DNA of 5,381 nt, from positions 1-5,381 of the forward strand of contig DUGV01000112.1 in the NCBI GenBank assembly GCA_013331225.1, written 5' to 3'. Of this stretch, positions 1-4,633 are shown piece by piece; positions within the stretch are counted from its first letter, which is position 1; each line of letters starts with the position of its first letter. Below the pieces are notes generated by a model. The model ran no database searches. It had not been told where the DNA came from and saw nothing but the letters and a program-made list of their open reading frames with translations. The stretch is from Methanolinea sp. Lineage in GTDB: Archaea > Halobacteriota > Methanomicrobia > Methanomicrobiales > Methanospirillaceae. The position numbers and the translations under genes are program-made.

Positions 1-228
1 TTCGAGCATCTCTTCGGCGATGTCGGTCGCAACTACACTCCCGGACATTTCTGCAAGGAGCGATGTATAATATCCGGTACCACAGCCAAACTCTACGGTC
101 CTGCCAAGGTTTGACTCTCGCTTCAAGGCATCCAGGAGGATCTGCCGCATGGAATTCCCAAAAACGTAATCTATTCCATCATCGTAGACGCTGGCCGCGT
201 GAGCCCAGAATCTCTCCGCATCAACCAT
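1..228 (-). CDS. Class I SAM-dependent methyltransferase, N-terminal part (runs off left edge)
   Basis: The minus strand is open from an ATG at 228-226 to the left edge, giving the first 76 residues. The start MVDAERFWAHAASVYDD is followed by a helix and then VEFGCGTGYYT (residues 45-55). This is the glycine-rich motif I (E/DxGxGxG) that binds S-adenosylmethionine in Rossmann-fold methyltransferases. The second strand ends VVATDI, and D69 is the acidic residue expected to contact the SAM ribose. An in-frame stop lies 13 codons upstream with no other ATG between, which fixes the start. No clear Shine-Dalgarno is visible. The substrate cannot be deduced because the catalytic and substrate-binding part lies outside the window. 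The protein is probably cytosolic. The gene is divergent from the GYD-domain pseudogene. Family level is secure; specific function is unknown. Confidence 0.88.
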   Translation of the reverse strand, partial: MVDAERFWAHAASVYDDGIDYVFGNSMRQILLDALKRESNLGRTVEFGCGTGYYTSLLAEMSGSVVATDIAEEMLE

Positions 229-266
229 TACAGGAACGTGGGCACAGAAAATCTTGAATCTTTGGG

Positions 267-301
267 GTTACCGGGCCACTCTGGCCAACGCGTGTAACGC
301 G
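267..301. repeat. Two adjacent perfect hairpins between divergent genes
   Basis: Two short perfect inverted repeats stand 2 bases apart: GGCCA-ctc-TGGCC at 274-286 and CGCGT-gta-ACGCG at 289-301. An outer pair GTTAC (267-271) and GTAAC (294-298) could instead enclose the first hairpin, so two folds are mutually exclusive. The element lies 39-73 bases upstream of the methyltransferase start and about 105 bases upstream of the GYD start. It could be an operator pair or a leader structure. The rest of the 229-405 gap shows only a weak TATA-like TAAATTT near 355-361 that could serve the GYD gene. Confidence 0.4.
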
Positions 302-398
302 AGGGCAGTGAAAATGGGTGATGAACACTCATCTCTGCCTCCAATGACCCACATCTAAATTTCCCCCTTCATATGCTGAAGTGCCCGCAATAAGGGAT

Positions 399-405
399 GA
401 GGTGA
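399..405 (+). promoter_or_regulatory. Ribosome binding site of the GYD gene
   Basis: GAGGTGA matches the archaeal anti-Shine-Dalgarno (CACCUC) well but abuts the ATG at 406 with no spacer, closer than usual. Its last three bases are an in-frame TGA, so translation in this frame cannot begin further upstream. Confidence 0.55.
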
Positions 406-678
406 ATGATTCATTTTATCGCACTGGCGAAGTTCAAGAAGGACCTCTCGACAGATGTGGTTGCCGAGAACATGAGGGATATTGAGGCCGATACAAAGTG
501 AAAGGTTAAATACAGGGAGATCTACCGGACTCCCGGGGGATATGATGCCGTCGCGATCTTTGAAGCCCCTGATGAGAAAGTCGCGATGCACCTGGCCCTG
601 AAACTGCTGGACCGGATGGAGATAATGACGCTCGTCGCACTCCCTGACGATGAGATGAGTCCTGCCGGGCCGACCTGA
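406..678 (+). pseudogene. GYD-domain protein gene interrupted by an in-frame TGA
   Basis: One reading frame runs from ATG at 406 to TGA at 676-678 (90 codons, the usual length of this small family), broken only by TGA at codon 32 (499-501). Before the stop it reads MIHFIALAKFKKDLSTD..., with the family's initial strand. After it comes KVKYREIYRTPGGYDAVAIF and then EAPDEKVAMHLALKLLDRMEIMTLVALP. GGYDAVAIFEAPDEK corresponds to the GRYD(A/V)V..EAPDE signature that gives the GYD domain (PF08734, dimeric alpha/beta-barrel-like) its name. In intact relatives, as recalled, the stop position holds a Glu or Gly in an EG(V/I)K segment. The frame and protein character are kept on both sides, so the loss is recent, or it is a sequencing error or a recoded codon. 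Selenocysteine is unlikely because no known selenoprotein of this kind exists and the residue is not Cys in relatives. The biochemical role of GYD proteins is unknown. Confidence 0.82.
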
Positions 679-690
679 TGGGTTCTTGGA

Positions 691-705
691 CTCTTTTTTC
701 TCCTC
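691..705 (+). terminator. Pyrimidine/T-run, possible terminator after the GYD gene
   Basis: A T6 run at 694-699 inside a pyrimidine tract lies 13 bases after the GYD stop. Archaeal RNA polymerase often terminates at such oligo-T stretches without a hairpin. No strong stem precedes it. Confidence 0.35.
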
Positions 706-983
706 TCGCATATCTGTGGTATTTGCTTGCGACACCTATGATCCTGGGGTGGATCCTTCCTGTTTTCTGATGATGCAGATGGTCCGGGGATATCCCGCGG
801 TGGCAGCCAGTATGTGGGTAAGACCCTTTGCCAGGTTCGGGATGCTCCTCTCGCTCAAAACAGTCCCTGAATTCCCCCACTCCCGCTGAGATCACCATTT
901 TAATCCATCCCGGAAATATCGGAAAAGGTTTAGGGACCCGGATGCACAACTACCTGGAAACTGGGGAACAAGCGGGTAAATCC

Positions 984-992
984 TTTAATAAT
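984..992 (+). promoter_or_regulatory. TATA-like box for the DUF3795 gene
   Basis: TTTAATAAT is preceded by purine-rich GGGTAAA, a plausible BRE. Its centre lies about 28 bases before the ATG at 1016. Archaeal initiation occurs about 25-27 bases downstream of the box centre, so the transcript would begin at or next to the start codon. The absence of a Shine-Dalgarno before 1016 agrees with leaderless translation. Confidence 0.55.
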
Positions 993-1015
993 GCCTGAAG
1001 CGAGAAGCAGATCTG

Positions 1016-1432
1016 ATGGCAGCGAAGAACCCTTTTCAGACCACGCTTATCGCACCCTGCGGGATGGACTGTGCCATCTGCATGGCTTATCTCCGGGAGA
1101 AGAACCACTGCGATGGGTGCTATTCCGCGAACTGTTCATGCAGGAGGTACTGTACGATCGCGACCTGCGAGCATGTTCGGGACCGGTACCGTCATACCTG
1201 CGAGAAGTATCCCTGCCGACGGCTCACACAACTGGACAAGCGGTACCGGACGAAGTATGGAATGAGCATGGTCGAGAATCTCAATACAATCAGGGAGCAT
1301 GGCATCCGGGCTTTTGTGAGGATCGAGCGGGAACGCTGGACCTGTAAGGAATGCGGGGGTGTGATCAATGTGCACACGTCGCGGTGTGCGTCATGTGGAA
1401 AGGAGCGGGATGATCACAATAATTTTAATTGA
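1016..1432 (+). CDS. DUF3795 cysteine-rich zinc-binding protein
   Basis: The 138-residue product matches DUF3795 (PF12675). It opens with LIAPCGMDCAICMAYLREKN (C15, C19, C22). A cysteine-dense segment follows (C32, C35, C40, C42, C46, C51, C62, C67) including the characteristic TCEKYPCRRL, then a conserved helical part LDKRYRTKYGMSMVENL and EHGIRAFV. It ends in a separate zinc ribbon made of C110/C113 and C124/C127. In total 15 cysteines could hold several metal ions, zinc or possibly Fe-S. It has no signal peptide or membrane segment, so it is cytosolic. The molecular function of the family is unknown. An in-frame stop at 989-991 and the TATA-like box at 984-992 support the start at 1016, probably leaderless. 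It is the only intact gene between two disrupted small genes. The next frame's ribosome binding site overlaps its stop codon. Confidence 0.92.
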   Translation: MAAKNPFQTTLIAPCGMDCAICMAYLREKNHCDGCYSANCSCRRYCTIATCEHVRDRYRHTCEKYPCRRLTQLDKRYRTKYGMSMVENLNTIREHGIRAFVRIERERWTCKECGGVINVHTSRCASCGKERDDHNNFN

Positions 1433-1438
1433 GGATAG

Positions 1439-1591
1439 TTGGGATATATCACGGGATCTACGTGTGGCGATAAACCAGGAAAAGGGATGTACCGTTGTCG
1501 AACATACAGAGAGGTGATTCTCCTTGACAATGACACTGATGATTTACCTCCATGTCCCAGATGTTAAGACTGCACCTGGGATAAACTCTAA
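1439..1591 (+). pseudogene. Degraded small zinc-ribbon protein gene
   Basis: A frame starting at TTG 1439, with GAGG at 1431-1434, reads MGYITGSTCGDKPGKGMYRC, then RTYREVILLDNDTDDLPPCPRC, then TAA at 1565-1567. After the stop it continues DCTWDKL to a second TAA at 1589-1591. As recalled, this matches small zinc-ribbon proteins with the layout GxKPGxGxYxCxxCG...LDDxxDxLPPCPxCxxTxW/F (DUF1451-like, about 50 residues). C20, C39 and C42 remain. The position expected to be the second Cys is Y23 and the following Gly is R24, and the premature stop replaces the residue after the second CPxC. TGC to TAC and GGA to AGA are each single G-to-A changes. With one zinc ligand lost and the C-terminus cut, the gene is probably inactive. 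It lies 6 bases after the DUF3795 stop and could once have been cotranscribed with it. A short functional variant is possible but less likely. Confidence 0.62.
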
Positions 1592-1681
1592 TCTCTTTGT
1601 ATCTTTTCCTGATGGTCATTTTCATCCCGAATGGAATGGTCTGCCTTGATGAATGGCCGGGATAAAGGGAGGCCGAACCTG

Positions 1682-1704
1682 CCTTCGCTCGTCAGGGCGG
1701 AAGG
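1682..1704. repeat. Hairpin with one bulge in the intergenic region
   Basis: CCTTCGC (1682-1688) pairs with GCGGAAGG (1697-1704), leaving one bulged G at 1699 and an 8-base loop. It lies upstream of the AbrB promoter and downstream of the zinc-ribbon remnant. No T-run follows, so a terminator is doubtful. Role unknown. Confidence 0.35.
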
Positions 1705-1735
1705 GAAAGTCCTCTCTCGATCTCCCGCCAACACA

Positions 1736-1744
1736 TTTATCATA
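1736..1744 (+). promoter_or_regulatory. TATA-like box for the AbrB-flavoprotein operon
   Basis: TTTATCATA resembles the archaeal TATA consensus and predicts transcription start near 1763-1768 and a leader of about 30 bases. A second candidate, AATATATGA at 1762-1770, would give a nearly leaderless transcript. No strong Shine-Dalgarno precedes 1795, so the choice stays open. Confidence 0.45.
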
Positions 1745-1780
1745 TTAATCATACAAATACGAATATATGAGAGATATGAT
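1739..1780. promoter_or_regulatory. Candidate operator: long inverted repeat with four half-sites
   Basis: Arms 1739-1753 (ATCATATTAATCATA) and 1766-1780 (TATGAGAGATATGAT) are inverted copies matching at 12 of 15 positions around a 12-base spacer. Each arm holds two TCATA/TATGA half-sites 9 bases apart. The element covers the probable TATA box and start site, so a bound protein would block TBP or polymerase. Its position just before an AbrB-type gene suggests autoregulation. The binding protein is inferred, not shown. Confidence 0.6.
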
Positions 1781-1794
1781 TAGTGTGAAAAGTC

Positions 1795-2037
1795 ATGTTT
1801 GAAGAGAGCCATGAAGGGAAACACATCTTCGGCACCGTAAAGGTAGGTGAGAGGGGGCAAATCGTCATCCCGAAGAAAGCCCGGGAGGTCTTCTCCATCC
1901 AACCTGGCGATACGCTTCTTGTGCTGGGAGATGAGAAGAGGGGCATTGCCATCGTCAAGGCGGATGCTTTTCACGCCATGGCTATGAAGATGCTGAAGAT
2001 CTTCGACAGCAACCCAGAGGAGGCCCCCGAGGACTAG
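1795..2037 (+). CDS. AbrB/SpoVT-type DNA-binding regulator
   Basis: This 80-residue protein carries one SpoVT/AbrB (swapped-hairpin, looped-hinge) domain. After MFEESHEGKHIF, residues 13-54 read GTVKVGERGQIVIPKKAREVF, then SIQPGDTLLVLGDE, then KRGIAIVKAD. The GxVxVxxRGQIVIPKxxRExxxIxPGDxL pattern is diagnostic; members dimerise and bind DNA with basic N-terminal loops. A short helical, acidic tail ends EEAPED. ATG 1795 is the first usable start in this frame, and the FGTVKVGERGQ core begins right after it as in archaeal homologues. The flavoprotein gene follows after 24 bases on the same strand, so this is likely its local regulator, responding to an unknown signal. A role as a toxin-antitoxin antitoxin is unlikely because no toxin gene is adjacent. 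Confidence 0.93.
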   Translation: MFEESHEGKHIFGTVKVGERGQIVIPKKAREVFSIQPGDTLLVLGDEKRGIAIVKADAFHAMAMKMLKIFDSNPEEAPED

Positions 2038-2061
2038 GATTGGTTCTGGGGGAAGACTAGT

Positions 2062-3465
2062 ATGAAGATATGCATCATCTCCGGGAGCCCCAAGGGTGAG
2101 GAGAGTATCACCCTGCAGTATGTCCGGTTCATAGAGCAGGCATTTCCAGAACATACCTTCCCGGTCGTGCATGCGGGACGGGACATCAAGAAGATGGAGC
2201 AGCAACGGGAGGCATGGGACGAGGCGCTCGCGAAAGTCCATGATTCCGACGGCGTGGTCTTTGCAACACCGGTCTATTTCATGCTCGTCCCGGGCCAGCT
2301 GAAGCGGTTCATCGAGATGGCATTTGAACGGGATGCCCGATCGGCATTTTCGCAGAAATATTCTGCGGCACTCACCACCTCTATCCATTACTTCGATCAC
2401 ACCGCCCATTCCTACCTGCATGGGATCTCCGAAGACCTCGGCATGCACCACGCCGGGTCCTACTCGGCCCACATGGAAGACCTGAAATCCGAAGTCGAAC
2501 AGAAGCGTCTGCTGCTCTTTTTCTCCGACTTTCTTGATGCAATTTCAGAAAAGAGGGCCATCACGCGCGAATTTCTCCCGCTACCAAAGGTCTCACCCAC
2601 CTATTATCCCTCCACCCAATCGACTGTCGTGGATACCAATGGGAGACGGGTGGTAATCCTCCATGATGCAAAACCTGGTTCCGACCAGGAGGCCATGGTC
2701 CGCCGGATGGCTGCACTATTTGGCGGGAAGGCCACGGTTGCCGATATCGGGGATTCCCTGATGAAGGGGGGCTGCCTTGGCTGCTGCCGGTGTGCGTTCG
2801 ACAATACGTGCGTATACCAGGATGGGTTCCGCGATTTCTGGGAGAGATACGTGGTTCCGGCCGATATCCTGATCATGGGCGGGACCATTCAGGATCGATA
2901 CCTGTCAGCAACGTGGAAGCAGTGGAACGACCGGAGTTTCTTCAATGGGCACGTTCCTGCACTCAAGGGAAAGCAGGTCGGATACCTGGTGGAAGGGCCG
3001 CTCGCACACCTTCCGAACCTGAGAGAAGTCCTCGCTTCCCGGGCAGTGATCGGCGGGGCGAACCTTGTCGGGATAGTGACCAGCGAACCGGGAAACCCGG
3101 GCGAAATCGACGCAGCCCTCGCCGCACTTGCTGAGCGCTCGGTCAGGTTCGCAGATAAGGGCTACTTTGCCCCGGTCATGTTTTCAGCCATCGCTGGAAG
3201 GAAGCTCTTTCGGGACGAGATATGGGCACATATGCGGGCAATATTTCAGGCAGACGACCGGTACTACCGGTCCCATGGCTACTATGACTTCCCTACAAAA
3301 AACTACCTGCAGCGGATCGGGACCCGGGCATTCTCACTCTTCCTCGCCATCCCGGGTGTCAGGAAGAAGGTTGAGAAGGACATGGGCTCCTACATGGTCC
3401 GCCCTATCAGAGAGACGGTTCAAAAGAGCAGGGTCATAAAAGAGTGGAGAGCCAGGCAGGAATAA
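2062..3465 (+). CDS. Double flavodoxin-fold NAD(P)H-dependent oxidoreductase with Isf-like cysteine cluster
   Basis: The 467-residue protein has two flavodoxin-like domains in tandem. Domain 1 (about 1-190) begins MKICIISGSPKGEES, a phosphate-binding loop of the NADPH-dependent FMN reductase type. It continues with VVFATPVYFMLVPGQLKRFIE (66-85), the usual flavin-contacting strand and loop. Domain 2 (about 194-345) begins GRRVVILHDAKPGSDQE and has GGCLGCCRCAFDNTC. There C238, C241, C244 and C250 form CX2CX2CX5C, the spacing of the 4Fe-4S motif in methanogen iron-sulfur flavoproteins (Isf). An extra C242 lies inside it. ADILIMGGTIQ then replaces the TPVY loop. The C-terminal 120 residues are helical, basic and without a known motif. 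No signal peptide or clear transmembrane segment is seen, so it is probably cytosolic, possibly membrane-associated. It likely reduces quinones or electron carriers using FMN; partner and substrate are unknown. It is the second gene of the AbrB operon, with purine-rich GGGGGAA at 2048-2054 before the start. Confidence 0.88.
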   Translation: MKICIISGSPKGEESITLQYVRFIEQAFPEHTFPVVHAGRDIKKMEQQREAWDEALAKVHDSDGVVFATPVYFMLVPGQLKRFIEMAFERDARSAFSQKYSAALTTSIHYFDHTAHSYLHGISEDLGMHHAGSYSAHMEDLKSEVEQKRLLLFFSDFLDAISEKRAITREFLPLPKVSPTYYPSTQSTVVDTNGRRVVILHDAKPGSDQEAMVRRMAALFGGKATVADIGDSLMKGGCLGCCRCAFDNTCVYQDGFRDFWERYVVPADILIMGGTIQDRYLSATWKQWNDRSFFNGHVPALKGKQVGYLVEGPLAHLPNLREVLASRAVIGGANLVGIVTSEPGNPGEIDAALAALAERSVRFADKGYFAPVMFSAIAGRKLFRDEIWAHMRAIFQADDRYYRSHGYYDFPTKNYLQRIGTRAFSLFLAIPGVRKKVEKDMGSYMVRPIRETVQKSRVIKEWRARQE

Positions 3466-3490
3466 TTGGTATCACTCGTGCCATGTGAGG

Positions 3491-3509
3491 AATGCGTTTG
3501 CATTTATTT
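3491..3509 (+). terminator. Weak hairpin plus T-rich tail after the flavoprotein gene
   Basis: AATGC-gttt-GCATT (3491-3504) is followed by TATTT, 25 bases after the flavoprotein stop. The stem is only 5 bp, so this is a tentative terminator. Confidence 0.35.
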
Positions 3510-3547
3510 CGCGAGACCCACTCACAAAAGAATCAAATGCCATCACC

Positions 3548-3591
3548 ACTGATCATCTCTTCTTCTGTTCTGATCAGTCAACTGGAAAAAA
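3548..3591 (-). terminator. Perfect 8-bp inverted repeat and minus-strand T-run in the convergent gap
   Basis: ACTGATCA (3548-3555) and TGATCAGT (3571-3578) are perfect inverted copies around a pyrimidine-only-but-one 15-base loop. A run of six A at 3586-3591 is a T6 run on the minus strand, about 40 bases beyond the metallohydrolase stop. The T-run could end the minus-strand transcript. The hairpin lies beyond it and may block polymerases or protect 3' ends in both directions. Confidence 0.4.
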
Positions 3592-3631
3592 TTAGGACTC
3601 TCGCTCAGATCTGCAAAAGGGACTCTTCTTT

Positions 3632-4510
3632 TTAGAAGCTTTCAAGAATGTTCTGGTATCTGCACACACGAAGGTGTGCGGCAAAGGTCCTTGCGAGCAG
3701 GGGGTTGAATGCAACAGGGGGAATGCCAAGGGAAGTGGCAATTTTCCTGGAGAGTGCCATGAGGTCTCTGGAATCTGTTCCCCGATGCGCACATACGGTT
3801 TCGTGGATCCTCTGGAGATATCCTGTCGCCTGTTCCAGCCGATCATAAGCCTCTTCTCCTCTCCTCGGTGCATCCCATGCCGATACAAGGACCTCAATCC
3901 CGGCGATTCCCTGGAGCCGCCGGATGGACCGGGCGGAGGCGGGTGCGTCCTCGTAAATCGGCAGTTCTCCTGCGACAGGGACGGCATCGCCCGAGAAGAG
4001 CACTCCTTCGCAATCCATAAAGAGGGAGATGGATCCAGGCGTGTGGCCCGGCGTATGGAGGATCTCAAGTGAAAGTTCTCTGCTTTTGTCGAGGAATATG
4101 ATATTTCCATCGATTAATTCGCGATCCACCTGCACCGATCCGCTGACGAGGGAAGCAAAACCCGGTACCGGCCGCTCATGGTTCTGGAGGTTCACATCCT
4201 CTATCCACTGCCGTTCAGCGGGATGGGCCGCAATGCTGCAGCCGGTTGCATCCTGGATAGATGCGGCAGCGCCAATATGATCGGGGTGGGAATGGGTCAG
4301 GATGACCCATTCAATCTCGGACGGGTGGCGACCAGCCGACCTGATGGTGTCAAAGATCAGGCTCTCGCTGCCCGCAACTCCGGTGTCGATGAGAGTAATG
4401 GTCTCCCCGAAAACGATGGAACAATACACGGACCGGTCGAGAACAATGCCCGGGGCTGCCGATATCTGGAAGGGGATGCAGAGTGCATGGACTGATTGAG
4501 TGATCCTCAT
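3632..4510 (-). CDS. MBL-fold (metallo-beta-lactamase superfamily) metallohydrolase
   Basis: From ATG 4510-4508 the product has 292 residues, MRITQSVHALCIPFQIS.... It carries the superfamily marks: ITLIDTG near 38-44, HSHPDHIG with H73, H75, D77 and H78 (HxHxDH), PGHTPGS with H156, and FSGDAV with bridging D175. Together these bind two metal ions, usually zinc. The last ligand position, usually His, seems occupied by VLVSAWDAP. The C-terminal ~90 residues are helical and ungrouped. The substrate is unknown; thioester, lactone or phosphoester hydrolysis are family possibilities. It is cytosolic. The frame is open further upstream (ATG 4549, TTG 4564), but family N-termini match the 4510 start, and the TATA-like box near 4580 puts transcription start near 4555, excluding TTG 4564. 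ATG 4549 remains possible. The gene is convergent with the flavoprotein operon and divergent from cardiolipin synthase. Confidence 0.92.
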   Translation of the reverse strand: MRITQSVHALCIPFQISAAPGIVLDRSVYCSIVFGETITLIDTGVAGSESLIFDTIRSAGRHPSEIEWVILTHSHPDHIGAAASIQDATGCSIAAHPAERQWIEDVNLQNHERPVPGFASLVSGSVQVDRELIDGNIIFLDKSRELSLEILHTPGHTPGSISLFMDCEGVLFSGDAVPVAGELPIYEDAPASARSIRRLQGIAGIEVLVSAWDAPRRGEEAYDRLEQATGYLQRIHETVCAHRGTDSRDLMALSRKIATSLGIPPVAFNPLLARTFAAHLRVCRYQNILESF

Positions 4511-4574
4511 GTGCAAGAGGAGTATGTGGTCAGCAAGGCGTATATGCATGAGCCCATCATTCAAATCTCTGCCC

Positions 4575-4582
4575 TTTAATTA
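4575..4582. promoter_or_regulatory. Symmetric TATA-like box in the divergent region
   Basis: TTTAATTA contains the palindrome TAATTA and is the best TATA candidate between the two divergent genes. Leftward it predicts a start near 4553-4556, about 45 bases before the metallohydrolase ATG. Rightward it predicts a start near 4605, about 29 bases before the cardiolipin synthase ATG. A second AT-rich stretch, GTATACGCATAT at 4601-4612, is a weaker rightward alternative. Confidence 0.42.
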
Positions 4583-4621
4583 CTCCCGGACGCAATGCTG
4601 GTATACGCATATCATGTTATT

Positions 4622-4625
4622 GAGG
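4622..4625 (+). promoter_or_regulatory. Ribosome binding site of the cardiolipin synthase gene
   Basis: GAGG stands 8 bases before ATG 4634, a normal archaeal spacing. It favours 4634 over the internal ATG at 4649. Confidence 0.6.
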
Positions 4626-4633
4626 CTGAACGA

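Larger units (their letters stand above)
679..1015. other. 337-bp stretch without a confident gene
   Basis: No recognisable protein or RNA gene is seen. It holds the T-run after the GYD gene, open but unrecognised frames on both strands around 700-890, and a TATA-like box before the DUF3795 gene. A 30-codon hydrophobic frame (678-770: MGSWTLFSPLAYLWYLL..., ending GWILPVF) starts at an ATG overlapping the GYD stop as TGATG. It has no good ribosome binding site and may be chance. A minus-strand frame 858-736 starts with TTG and reads like protein, but I do not recognise it. The stretch may contain decayed coding DNA. Confidence 0.5.

Noticed and set aside
499..501. Selenocysteine at the TGA of the GYD gene
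   Set aside because: Relatives do not have Cys there, no SECIS-like stem was recognised nearby, and archaeal selenoproteins are confined to few lineages; pseudogene or sequence error is simpler.
736..858. Minus-strand 40-residue frame (TTG start) reading MSERSIPNLAKGLTHILAAT...
   Set aside because: It looks protein-like but I recognise no family, it has no ATG or clear ribosome binding site, and the opposite strand is equally open.
686..889. Plus-strand 67-residue open frame in the 679-1015 gap
   Set aside because: No motif, starts from TTG over the T-run, and mirrors a minus-strand open frame; no basis to call a gene.
355..949. Two overlapping long minus-strand frames (355-735 and 506-949)
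   Set aside because: They lie antisense to the GYD gene and lack any domain; their openness follows from the codon composition of the plus-strand gene.
1649..1783. 44-residue plus-strand frame ending at the AbrB promoter
   Set aside because: Its second half is the AT-rich inverted repeat and TATA region translated as Ile/Tyr-rich sequence; no ribosome binding site and no recognisable domain.
1780..2472. 230-residue minus-strand open frame
   Set aside because: It is fully antisense to the well-supported AbrB and flavoprotein genes and shows no motif.
3674..4495. Several plus-strand open frames of 66-132 residues
   Set aside because: All are shadows opposite the metallohydrolase gene, whose catalytic motifs are clear on the minus strand.
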